This document shows positions 42,716 through 51,110 of a DNA stretch of 64,000 nucleotides, piece after piece (the first letter of the stretch is position 1; every line of letters begins with the position of its first letter). The DNA is from Demequina gelatinilytica (lineage in GTDB: Bacteria; Actinomycetota; Actinomycetes; Actinomycetales; Demequinaceae). The stretch lies in the NCBI RefSeq assembly GCF_000971115.1, contig NZ_BBLV01000003.1, forward strand, positions 124,001-188,000, written 5' to 3'. A program made the translations under genes and the position numbers. A model generated the notes under the pieces. It searched no databases. It was given only the letters and a program-made list of their open reading frames with translations, and was not told where the DNA came from.

Positions 42716-43765
42716 GTGCCCGTCGACACCAGGAACGACGCGACCGCGAAGGCGGCCGACAAGGCCGAGTCGACCGCGAAGGCGGAGGCCAAGGCTGCGT
42801 CCAAGGCCCGCCGCAGCAAGCTCTTCGCGGACCTCGCTCCGCTCATCGGCCTCGCGGTCCTCGCGATCGCGTTCGTGGTCGTCGGCACCTCGAGCGGCAC
42901 CAACATGAGCTACGCCCTCGAGACGCTCATCAACCAGTCCGTGATCATCGTGATCATCGCGACCGGCGCGATCTTCATCTTCGCCATGGGCTCGTTCGAC
43001 ATCAGCCTCGGCGCGTCGACGCTCGTCGCGGCGATGGTTGCCGGGCTCGTGCACAACGCCACGGGAAGCCTCTGGCTCATGCTCGGCGCCGCCGTCCTGA
43101 CCGCCGTGGTCACGTCGCTCATCAGCGCCACGCTCGCCGCCGTGTTCAACCTGCCGGTCTTCGTCACGACCGTCGCGATGCTCTCCGTGCTGGGCGCGGT
43201 CGCCTCCGCGCTCGTCCAGACCACGGGCGGCGCGCAGATCCGCGTCGATCGCTCCTTCGCCCGCGAGTACGACACCCTGACCGTGAAGCTCATCGTCGCG
43301 GCGGTCTTCATCGCGCTGTGCGTCTTCCTGTTCAACTACACGCGCCTGGGCCGTGTTGAGAAGCTCATCGGCGGCAACCCGATCACAGCCAAGCTCACCG
43401 GCGTGTCGATGAAGCTCACCGCCATCGCCGCCTTCGGCATCGCCGGCCTCGGCGTGGGCCTCGGCGCGTTCCTCACTGTGCTGCGCACGCCCACGCTGAC
43501 CGTCACCAGCGCCTCCGACATCGGGATGAACATCCTCGTCGCGATGGTGTTCGGCGGCATGGTCATCTCCGGCGGCCCGCGCAGCCGCATCTACGCGGCG
43601 ATCATCGGTGGCATCTCGATGGCGCTGCTCAATCAGACCATGGCGATCATGCTCCAGGGCATGGCCGGCGGTGCGGGCATCGCGCAGATGGTGCGCGCCG
43701 TCCTGTTCCTCGCGGTCGTCTGGCTCGCAGCCTCCGGGTTCCGCACCAAGGTGCTTCCCCGCTGA
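42716..43765 (+). CDS. CUT2 sugar ABC permease (RbsC-like), first copy
   Basis: A 349-residue multi-helix permease of the ribose-type family. After an Ala/Lys-rich cytoplasmic leader of about 30 residues come hydrophobic helices with GSFDISLGASTLVAAMVAG, the conserved BPD_transp_2 pattern, and VFGGMVISGGPRS. The GTG at 42716 is preferred because AAGGAG lies six bases ahead. An ATG at 42674 inside the ATPase gene would overlap it and lacks a good site. It pairs with the second permease at 45098 to form a heterodimeric channel. Confidence 0.88.
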   Translation: MPVDTRNDATAKAADKAESTAKAEAKAASKARRSKLFADLAPLIGLAVLAIAFVVVGTSSGTNMSYALETLINQSVIIVIIATGAIFIFAMGSFDISLGASTLVAAMVAGLVHNATGSLWLMLGAAVLTAVVTSLISATLAAVFNLPVFVTTVAMLSVLGAVASALVQTTGGAQIRVDRSFAREYDTLTVKLIVAAVFIALCVFLFNYTRLGRVEKLIGGNPITAKLTGVSMKLTAIAAFGIAGLGVGLGAFLTVLRTPTLTVTSASDIGMNILVAMVFGGMVISGGPRSRIYAAIIGGISMALLNQTMAIMLQGMAGGAGIAQMVRAVLFLAVVWLAASGFRTKVLPR

Positions 43766-43833
43766 CCCCCAAGACCCCTCCTCCCCACGCAGTACCTCAC
43801 CAAGCGCAGTACTCACCCAATGAAGGGAAGATC

Positions 43834-45063
43834 ATGAGAATCACACGCAAGACCGTGGCCGGCACCGCCGCCGCCGTCGGCACCACCCTGGTGCTCGCCG
43901 CGTGCAGCAGCACCGCGTCCCCGGAGGCCTCCGGGTCCCCCGACGCGGATGGCGACGCCGCTGCCCTCGAGTCCGTCAAGATGTGCGTGCTCGTTGCTGA
44001 CGTGACCTCCTCCGAGGCGCTCAGCTTCCGCGACTACTACACCCAGTACGTCGCGAGCGAGTTCCCGGTCGAGTTCGTCTACTCGGACGAGCTCGCCGAC
44101 GCCGAGGCCGAGAAGACCGCGATGGAGGGCTTCATCGCGAACAACTGCGAGGCCGTCATCTCGTTCGCGTCGGCTGACCGCCCGACGCAGCTCGACATGG
44201 CCGAGGACGCCGGCATCTACTACGCGGTGGCCACGGGTGCGCTGTCCGAGGAGGAGTACGAGACCTTCAAGGACTACGAGTACTACGTCGGCGCGATCGG
44301 CCCCGACGTCATGACCGAGTACCAGGCCGGCTACGACATGGCCCAGTACTTCATCGGTGAGGGTGACACGTCCTTCGGCATCTTCGGCGGCGGCATCCCC
44401 TACTACCTGGAGATGCACATCTACCGTGCCGCTGGCATGCTCGCCGCGCTCGCGGAGGACCCGACCACGTCGTACGGCGGCGCCACCGAGATGGGCGACA
44501 TCCTGGGCAAGATCTACGCCGACGGCACCATCAACATCGGCGACTTCGAGTCCGACGTCTACGAGCTCACGGGCTACCTCGAGACTTGGGACTTCGACGC
44601 CGCGTGGCAGGCCAGCATGGCGGACATGGTGGGTGCGAGCCCGGACGCGATCCTCGCAGTGGGCACCGGCAACGCGATCCTCGGCTCCGCCGTCGACGGC
44701 ACCGGCATCCAGATCGGCGACATCGATGCCTACACCGAGGACAACCTGGCCGCGATGGAGAACGGCACGCTCGGCTACCTTGCCGGCAAGTTCACCTCGA
44801 TCAACGGCCCGATCTTCGCCGCCACCTACTCCGCCGTCGTGGGCGAGCCGTACCGCACCGAAGACGGCTCGGCCTTCGCGCTCAGCCAGGGCTACTGGAC
44901 CGCAACCTCGGCCGAGGAGTTCCAGGAGATCATCGACGCCGACAACGTCGAGACGCCTGTCTACGACGCCGACACGCTGACTCCGTTCATCGCCCAGGGT
45001 GCGACGTTCGACGAGTTCGCGGACTTCGTGAGCAAGTACACGTTCGCCGACCTCGCCGGCTGA
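43834..45063 (+). CDS. Sugar-binding lipoprotein of the CUT2 importer
   Basis: A 409-residue substrate-binding lipoprotein. The signal peptide ends in the lipobox LAAC with Cys24, followed by a Ser/Pro/Gly-rich linker. The mature protein is rich in Asp and Glu and resembles the periplasmic-binding-protein type I sugar binders (NNCEAVISFASADRP, YDMAQYFIGEG, AVGTGNAILGSAV). It is placed between the two permeases and 68 bases after the first. The ligand is unknown; the neighbouring GH3 and AraC-GH39 proteins suggest an oligosaccharide or xyloside. Confidence 0.87.
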   Translation: MRITRKTVAGTAAAVGTTLVLAACSSTASPEASGSPDADGDAAALESVKMCVLVADVTSSEALSFRDYYTQYVASEFPVEFVYSDELADAEAEKTAMEGFIANNCEAVISFASADRPTQLDMAEDAGIYYAVATGALSEEEYETFKDYEYYVGAIGPDVMTEYQAGYDMAQYFIGEGDTSFGIFGGGIPYYLEMHIYRAAGMLAALAEDPTTSYGGATEMGDILGKIYADGTINIGDFESDVYELTGYLETWDFDAAWQASMADMVGASPDAILAVGTGNAILGSAVDGTGIQIGDIDAYTEDNLAAMENGTLGYLAGKFTSINGPIFAATYSAVVGEPYRTEDGSAFALSQGYWTATSAEEFQEIIDADNVETPVYDADTLTPFIAQGATFDEFADFVSKYTFADLAG

Positions 45064-45097
45064 CACATCTCTAAGAAAGGACAGGGAGGCACCGAAG

Positions 45098-46129
45098 ATG
45101 GGTAGCTTCATGCAACGGACCACGGGAACCTTGATCATCCCGGTCGGGGTGTTCGCAGTCGTGTGGGCGTTGGCCGCCATCGACGGTGCCTCCCTGTTCA
45201 GCTCGGGTGACAGCCTGCTGATCCTGGCTCGCACCACCGCGGTGACGATGCTCACGACCATGGCTCTCGCGATCAACCTCAACAGCGGGCGCTTCGACTT
45301 CTCGCTGGGCGCGATGGCGCTCGCCTCGAGCACCATCGGCGCCCATATCGCGATCACCTACGGCGGGGGCTTCCCCGCGATGGCCGCGATCACCCTGGTC
45401 GCCGGCGCGCTGCTCGGCGCGTTCTCCGGCTTCCTCTACACGACGCTGCGCATCTCGCCGCTCGTGAGTTCGCTGGGCGTCACGCTCCTGTACGAAGGCT
45501 TCGCCTTCACCATCACGGGCGGCGCGAACATCAGCTTCACGCAGTACCCGGAGCTGGTGTCATTCGGCAAGAGCCTCACGGCCATGATCGCCGTCATCAT
45601 CGTCGCGCTGTTCGCCGTCTACATGGTCTTCGACCGCTCGCGCTTCGGCTCCGACTACCGGTCGCTCATCACCGGCCAGTCCGCCGCAGTCTCCGCTGGA
45701 GTCAAGGAGAAGGGCAACGCGATCAGGACCTACGCGGTCTCCGGCGCCCTCATGGGTATGGTCGGCCTGATCCAGGCGTCGAGCAAGGGCCTCATCGAGG
45801 CCGGAAGCATCAACTTCTCCACCATCGGCATCATGTTCACCGCGTTCCTCCCGATGTTCGTCGGCGGCTACATCGGCCGCTTCTCGAACGACAAGCTCGG
45901 GTACCTGCTGGGCGCGCTGTCCATGTCGGTGATCGGCCTCGGCTATTCGGCGCTCCGAATGACGTCCGCGGAGCAGTCCCTGATCACGGCGCTGCTGCTC
46001 GTGGCCTTCCTCATCTTCCTCAGCAACGAGGAGCGCGTCACCCGCTGGTGGCGCCGGATGAAGGCCGGCAAGGGCGCGGCACCGTCGGAGCCGACCTCCC
46101 TCGAGTCAGTCGGCGCAGGAGCCCGCTGA
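45098..46129 (+). CDS. CUT2 sugar ABC permease, second copy
   Basis: A 343-residue permease with about ten helices and the BPD_transp_2 pattern: NLNSGRFDFSLGAMALAS, then GALLGAFSGFLYTTLRISPLVSSLG. It differs clearly from the first permease, so the channel is probably a heterodimer. AAGGACAGGG precedes the ATG by about 14 bases, a loose fit. The GH3 gene begins one base after its stop. Confidence 0.88.
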   Translation: MGSFMQRTTGTLIIPVGVFAVVWALAAIDGASLFSSGDSLLILARTTAVTMLTTMALAINLNSGRFDFSLGAMALASSTIGAHIAITYGGGFPAMAAITLVAGALLGAFSGFLYTTLRISPLVSSLGVTLLYEGFAFTITGGANISFTQYPELVSFGKSLTAMIAVIIVALFAVYMVFDRSRFGSDYRSLITGQSAAVSAGVKEKGNAIRTYAVSGALMGMVGLIQASSKGLIEAGSINFSTIGIMFTAFLPMFVGGYIGRFSNDKLGYLLGALSMSVIGLGYSALRMTSAEQSLITALLLVAFLIFLSNEERVTRWWRRMKAGKGAAPSEPTSLESVGAGAR

Positions 46130-46130
46130 C

Positions 46131-47825
46131 ATGATCGACCTCACCGCGGCGCCATTTTCGCTCGGCGCGGACGATGCCGCCTGGGTCTCCTCCACCCTGA
46201 CCGGCATGAGCGACGAGCAAAAGCTCGGCCAGCTCTTCTGCCTCATCACGTACACGAACGACCCGGGCTACCTGAACTACCTCACCCGGGGGCTCCACGT
46301 AGGCGGCGTCATGCTGCGCACCATGGAGATCGATGAGGCCGCCGCCGCGGTGACCACCCTTCAGCAGTGCGCCGACGTCCCACTGCTGATCTCCGCCAAC
46401 CTCGAGGGTGGCGCCGACCAGACCCTGATCGGCGCCACCCACGTGGGCAGCAACATGGCACTCGGCGCCACCGGCAGCACCGACCGCATCCGCGAGGCCG
46501 CGGAGGTGATCGGCCGGGAGGCCCGCGCCGTCGGCATCAATTGGGCGTTCACGCCCGTGTCCGACATCGACCTGAACTTCCGCAACCCCATCACCAACAC
46601 CCGCACGTTCGGCGCGGACGCCCAGGCGGTGGCCGCCGCGACCACGGCGTACGTCGAGGCGCTGCAAGCCCAAGGCGTGGCCGCATCGGTCAAGCACTTC
46701 CCCGGCGACGGGGTCGACGAGCGCGACCAGCATCTGCTCGCCTCCGTCAACACCATGGGCGTCGACGAGTGGGAGGCCAGCTTCGGCGAGGTCTACCGTG
46801 CCGGCATCGAGGCGGGCACCAAGACCGTCATGGTGGGGCACATCATGCTTCCGGAGTACAGCCGCGCGCTGCGTCCCGGCATCGCCGACGCGGACATCAT
46901 GCCGGGCATCGTCGCCCCGGAGCTGCTGAACGACCTGCTGCGCAAGCGCCTGGGCTTCAACGGGCTCATCGTCTCCGACTCCACCACCATGGCGGGCATG
47001 GCGACCGTCCTCCCCCGTCGGGACGCGGTGCCGCGGGTGATCGCCGCCGGCTGTGACATGTTCCTCTTCACCAAGAACCTCGAGGAGGACTTCGCCTTCA
47101 TGCGCGAGGGCCTCGCGAACGGGGTCATCACGCCGCAGCGCCTCGACGAGGCAGTCACCCGCATCCTCGCGCTCAAGGCGTCGCTGGGCCTCCACACGTC
47201 CGACAACCTGCCGCTGGCCGATGCCGCAGAGCGGATCGCGACCGCGGACGCCGCGCGCGTGGCCGAGACCGTCGCAGCCGAGTCCATCACGCTGGTCAAG
47301 GAAGAGCCCGGCGTGCTGCCGATCTCCGCCGAGCGCTACCCGCGTGTCATGGTCTACGACCTCGAGCAGGGCGAGAACGACTTCGGCAACGGCGGCAAGG
47401 CCGGCACCATCGACCGCTTCGTCACCATGCTCGAGGAGGCCGGCCACCAGGTCGACCGGTTCGTGCCGGGCGGCGGCTGGGAGGGCCTCGCCGCGCCGAC
47501 GAGCGACATCACCGAGAACTACGACCTGATCGTCTACGTGGCGAACATGGCCACCAAGTCGAACCAAACGGTGGTGCGCATCGAGTGGGCGTCCCCCATG
47601 GGCGCCAACGTTCCGGCGTACGTCCCGACCGTGCCCACGGTCTTCGTCTCGCTCGAGAACCCGTACCACCTGCTGGACGTGCCCCGCGTGCGCACGTACA
47701 TCAACGCCTACGGCTCGTCGCCCGCGGTGCTCGACGCGGTGCTCGCGGCTCTCCAGGGCGCCACGGAGTTCACCGGCACCTCGCCCGTGGACGCCTTCTG
47801 CGGCCGCTGGGACACCCGGCTATGA
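46131..47825 (+). CDS. Glycoside hydrolase family 3 (NagZ-like)
   Basis: A 564-residue GH3 enzyme without a signal peptide, so it acts on imported sugars. The TIM-barrel domain carries KHFPGDGVDERDQH (residues 188-201). This keeps the Asp-His dyad used as acid/base in NagZ-type enzymes. The nucleophile is Asp283 in LIVSDSTTMAGM. A second alpha/beta domain with ESITLVKEEPGVLPI follows. Family members are beta-N-acetylglucosaminidases or beta-glucosidases. The exact specificity is open. It starts one base after the permease stop and overlaps the next gene by four bases. Confidence 0.9.
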   Translation: MIDLTAAPFSLGADDAAWVSSTLTGMSDEQKLGQLFCLITYTNDPGYLNYLTRGLHVGGVMLRTMEIDEAAAAVTTLQQCADVPLLISANLEGGADQTLIGATHVGSNMALGATGSTDRIREAAEVIGREARAVGINWAFTPVSDIDLNFRNPITNTRTFGADAQAVAAATTAYVEALQAQGVAASVKHFPGDGVDERDQHLLASVNTMGVDEWEASFGEVYRAGIEAGTKTVMVGHIMLPEYSRALRPGIADADIMPGIVAPELLNDLLRKRLGFNGLIVSDSTTMAGMATVLPRRDAVPRVIAAGCDMFLFTKNLEEDFAFMREGLANGVITPQRLDEAVTRILALKASLGLHTSDNLPLADAAERIATADAARVAETVAAESITLVKEEPGVLPISAERYPRVMVYDLEQGENDFGNGGKAGTIDRFVTMLEEAGHQVDRFVPGGGWEGLAAPTSDITENYDLIVYVANMATKSNQTVVRIEWASPMGANVPAYVPTVPTVFVSLENPYHLLDVPRVRTYINAYGSSPAVLDAVLAALQGATEFTGTSPVDAFCGRWDTRL

Positions 47826-48466
47826 ACGCGCCGCGCGGTGTGATCTTCGGAGTCGACGAGGTGCTGATCCACACGGACGACCTCCACTACCAGGCATGGT
47901 TCTCGATCGCGGACCGCCTCGGGGTGCCGTTCGCGCGCCAGCAGCACGAGTCCCTGCGCGGCCTGACGCGCGACGACGGCCTCAACAGGATCCTGGGCCT
48001 CGGCGCAACGCAGGTGTCGCGGACCGAGAAGGAGCTCCTCTCCGACGACCTCGACGGCATCTACCGCGACCTGATCCGCGGCCTCTCCCCCGCGCACGTG
48101 ACCCCGGGTGTCGCCGAGACCCTCGCCACGCTCCGCGACCGCGGCATGCGGCTCGCCGCCGCGTCGGTGAGCCGCAACACCCGCGTGATGCTCGAGCGCA
48201 CGGGGCTGCGCGATCGGTTCGACGCCGTCTCCGACGGCGAGAATATCGTGCATGCCGAGCCCGACCCCGAGATGTACCTCCGCGCCGCCGACTTCCTCGC
48301 GCTGCGGCCCGGCGACTGCGCCGTGGTGGTGGGGACCCGCGACGGGGTCGAGGCCGCGCGCCGGGGAGGCTTCGCCTCCTTCGGCCTGGGCGCCGCGGCC
48401 GGGCACCCGGACGTCACGCACCCCCTCTCCGACCTCACGGACATGCTGCACTCTTTTGTAGGCTGA
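47822..48466 (+). CDS. HAD-superfamily beta-phosphoglucomutase-like protein lacking catalytic residues
   Basis: A 214-residue protein that aligns end to end with beta-phosphoglucomutase-like HAD phosphatases (HTDDLHYQAWFSIADRLGVPF, LRGLTRDDGL, AAASVSRNTRVMLERTGL). Key residues are changed. The motif I nucleophile Asp is Gly10 (FGVDE instead of FDxDG). The motif III Lys is Glu146 (AEPDPEMY instead of KPxPDxF). The motif IV acidic pair is Gly-Thr (VVVGTRDG). The frame is intact and the start overlaps the GH3 stop (ATGA), so it is expressed. It may be a sugar-phosphate-binding regulator or a decaying enzyme. Confidence 0.85.
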   Translation: MNAPRGVIFGVDEVLIHTDDLHYQAWFSIADRLGVPFARQQHESLRGLTRDDGLNRILGLGATQVSRTEKELLSDDLDGIYRDLIRGLSPAHVTPGVAETLATLRDRGMRLAAASVSRNTRVMLERTGLRDRFDAVSDGENIVHAEPDPEMYLRAADFLALRPGDCAVVVGTRDGVEAARRGGFASFGLGAAAGHPDVTHPLSDLTDMLHSFVG

Positions 48467-48503
48467 TCTCCCGTCGATGGACACGGCGAGGGAGGGGCGA
48501 ACG

Positions 48504-51023
48504 GTGTACTCGGAGAGCGAGCTCGTGGTGCTCGCACGCGCCGTCCCCGCTCGGGTGGTCTTCATCGAGGCGGACGGCCTCATCCCTCCCGCCCGACGGG
48601 ACGAGGCGCAGCTGTTCTTCGTGGTGCACGGCCGTCCCACGATCGTCGCGGACGAGGACGAGGCGACGCTCGAGCCGGAGGGCCTGTACCTCGCGAACAG
48701 CCGCAGCCTGGTCGCGCTGGAATCCGACGGCCCGTTCCAGGTGATCGCGCTGAGGATCGACATCAGGCGCCTCGACCAGTCGCTCGACGATGTCGAGTTC
48801 CGCGTGAACTCCGCCACCGCCTCCAACCCGCGTGCCCTCCGCCCCCTGCTCCACCTGCTGGCGCTCATCATCAAGGCGAACGCGACGGAGGACGAGCAGA
48901 ACCGCTTCAAGACCAGCGCGCTCCTCTACTCGCTGCTCGACGAGCTCACCCGCAGCTTCGTCGCGAGCCCCGCCGGCCCCTCCCCCGCGTCCGACAAGCA
49001 TCGTGCGCGCATGCGCAGCCTGCTCCGGTACATCGACGAGCACTACGCCGAGGGCCTCACGCTCAACCACGTCGCGGACCACGAGCACCTGTCCGCCCCG
49101 TACCTCTCCGCGTTCTTCAAGGAGAACGTGGGCATGACCTTCTCCGCGTACTACAACGCGCTCCGGCTCGACCGTGCGGTGGACGACCTGGTCACCACCG
49201 ATGAGAGCGTCGAGACGGTCGCGCGTCGCAACGGGTTCCGCGACCCGCGCGCGTTCGTCAAGGTCTTCAAGGAGCGGTTCGGCGTGCTGCCGAGCCAGTA
49301 CCGTCGTGACGAGCTCGAGAAGCGGGAGGAGCGCGACGCCCAGGGCCGCCGCTCCACCACCGCGGAGCCCGCCCCCGACACCCCGCTGAGGCTGCTCGCC
49401 AAGTACCTCCCCGAGGACAGCGCCGACCACGTGGGCGTCACCTACGACGCCGACCCCCTGGCGAAGGTGGTCGCGGTCGACCCGGTCGATGCCACGGCCC
49501 CCGGCCGCGCGCTGCACCACGCCTACCGCAAGGTCACCACCGTCGGCCGCGCCAAGGAGCTCCTCTACGAGGAGGTGCGGACGATGCTCGCGCAGTGGCA
49601 GTCCGACGTCGGCTTCGAGTACATCAAGTTCCACGGCCTGTTCAGCGACGACATGCATGTGTACCGCGAGGACAAGGGCGGTCAGCCGGTCTACAGCTTC
49701 CTGCTCCTCGACAAGGTCTTCGACTTCCTGCTGTCGATCGGTCTCAAGCCGTTCGTGGAGCTGTCCTTCATGCCCCTCGAGCTCGCCTCGATCCCCGAGC
49801 GCATGGTGTTCTCCGCGCCGTTCAACGTGAGCCCGCCGGCGCGCCTCGAGAGCTGGGTCGCGCTCGTCCAGGCGTTCCTCGGCCACGTGATCGACCGCTA
49901 CGGCTACGCCGAGGTGTCGACCTGGCTCTTCAGCCCCTGGAACGAGCCTGACACGGGCCCCACGCTCTTCGGCTTCGACGACGATGCGCAGTTCCACGCC
50001 TTCTACAAGGCGACGTACGAGGCGGTGAAGGGCTTCGGCGAGGAGCTCACGTTCGGCAGCCCCGCGATGCTCGTCACCTACGCGCAGGGCAAGGACTGGA
50101 TGCTCGCGTTCCTCGACTACGCGGACCTCCACGAGTGTCGGCCTGACTTCCTCACGGTGCACTTCTACGACAACGACTTCGCTCACGCGACGCTGGCGGA
50201 GCACGCTCCCGCCGAGCCCGCCGGCCTGCGCCTCAACAAGGACCAGGACACCTTCCACAAGACGGTCCGCCAGCTCAAGCTCATGCTGCGCGACCGCGGC
50301 ATGAGGATGCCCGTCTACATGACCGAGTGGAACCTCACGGTGTCCCACCGCGACCTGCTGAACGACACCACCTTCAAGAGCTGCTACCTCGCGAAGAACC
50401 TGCTCGAGAGCTACGACGAGCTCGACTCCTTCGGGTACTGGACGCTCACCGACCTGGTCGAGGAGCTCCAGCCCAGCGACGACATGTTCCACGGCGGGCT
50501 CGGGCTGCTCACCCACAACGGCGTCAAGAAGCCGCACTACTACCTGTTCGCGGCGCTCCGGCGGGCGGGCGACCGTCTGCTCGCGTCCGGCGAGGGGTAC
50601 TTCGTCACCGCGAGCGACGCCGATGTGCAGATCTACCTCTACAACTACGAGCACTTCGGGCACCTGTTCGCCTCGGGCGAGCGGTACGACATGACCTACC
50701 TCGAGCGCTACGCGCCGTTCTCCGAGGTGGGCCGCATGGATTTCTCGCTCGAGCTCACGGGTCTCGCCCCCGGCAGCTACCGCCAGCGCGAGGAGGTCAT
50801 CAACGCGGACCACGGCTCGGCCTTCGACACCTGGCTGCGGATGGGGGCGCCCGCGATCGACCCGCAGGCGGTCTCCTACATCCGTCAGGTGTCGGTGCCC
50901 CAGATGATCGTGAACGATGTCGACACCGACCCGACCGGGATGCTCACGGTGTCCGCGGTGCTCGAGCCGCTCGAGGTCCGGCTCATCGAGCTGATCCCGC
51001 ACGCGCGGCACCCGCAGCACTGA
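48504..51023 (+). CDS. AraC-type regulator fused to a GH39 glycosidase domain
   Basis: An 839-residue fusion. Residues 1 to about 150 form a cupin-like sensor, and about 165-275 an AraC DNA-binding domain with two HTH motifs (NHVADHEHLSAPYLSAFFKE; ESVETVARRNGFRDPRAFVK, then RFGVLPSQYR). From about 330 a GH39 beta-xylosidase-like barrel follows, with acid/base Glu481 in PWNEPDTG and nucleophile Glu608 in MTEWNLT. Both catalytic residues are present, so it could hydrolyse or only sense xylosides. The GTG at 48504 is preferred to the ATG at 48477 because GGAGGGG lies six bases ahead. It probably activates the upstream ABC/GH3 operon. Confidence 0.9.
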   Translation: MYSESELVVLARAVPARVVFIEADGLIPPARRDEAQLFFVVHGRPTIVADEDEATLEPEGLYLANSRSLVALESDGPFQVIALRIDIRRLDQSLDDVEFRVNSATASNPRALRPLLHLLALIIKANATEDEQNRFKTSALLYSLLDELTRSFVASPAGPSPASDKHRARMRSLLRYIDEHYAEGLTLNHVADHEHLSAPYLSAFFKENVGMTFSAYYNALRLDRAVDDLVTTDESVETVARRNGFRDPRAFVKVFKERFGVLPSQYRRDELEKREERDAQGRRSTTAEPAPDTPLRLLAKYLPEDSADHVGVTYDADPLAKVVAVDPVDATAPGRALHHAYRKVTTVGRAKELLYEEVRTMLAQWQSDVGFEYIKFHGLFSDDMHVYREDKGGQPVYSFLLLDKVFDFLLSIGLKPFVELSFMPLELASIPERMVFSAPFNVSPPARLESWVALVQAFLGHVIDRYGYAEVSTWLFSPWNEPDTGPTLFGFDDDAQFHAFYKATYEAVKGFGEELTFGSPAMLVTYAQGKDWMLAFLDYADLHECRPDFLTVHFYDNDFAHATLAEHAPAEPAGLRLNKDQDTFHKTVRQLKLMLRDRGMRMPVYMTEWNLTVSHRDLLNDTTFKSCYLAKNLLESYDELDSFGYWTLTDLVEELQPSDDMFHGGLGLLTHNGVKKPHYYLFAALRRAGDRLLASGEGYFVTASDADVQIYLYNYEHFGHLFASGERYDMTYLERYAPFSEVGRMDFSLELTGLAPGSYRQREEVINADHGSAFDTWLRMGAPAIDPQAVSYIRQVSVPQMIVNDVDTDPTGMLTVSAVLEPLEVRLIELIPHARHPQH

Positions 51024-51047
51024 GCGCGGCGCGCGCGGATGCGAGAA

Positions 51048-51083
51048 GCCCCTGTCCCGCCCTCATGAGGGCGGGACAGGGGC
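51048..51083. terminator. Bidirectional terminator between AraC-GH39 and fucO
   Basis: A perfect 16-bp stem closed by a CATG loop (GCCCCTGTCCCGCCCT and complement) lies between the two convergent genes. Confidence 0.9.
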
Positions 51084-51110
51084 CAGATCGGTCTGCCGCC
51101 GGATGCCGGC

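Noticed and set aside
48435-51020. 861-codon minus-strand frame opposite the AraC-GH39 gene
   Set aside because: It is a shadow frame with no domain or ribosome binding site, whereas the plus strand has both catalytic GH39 motifs.
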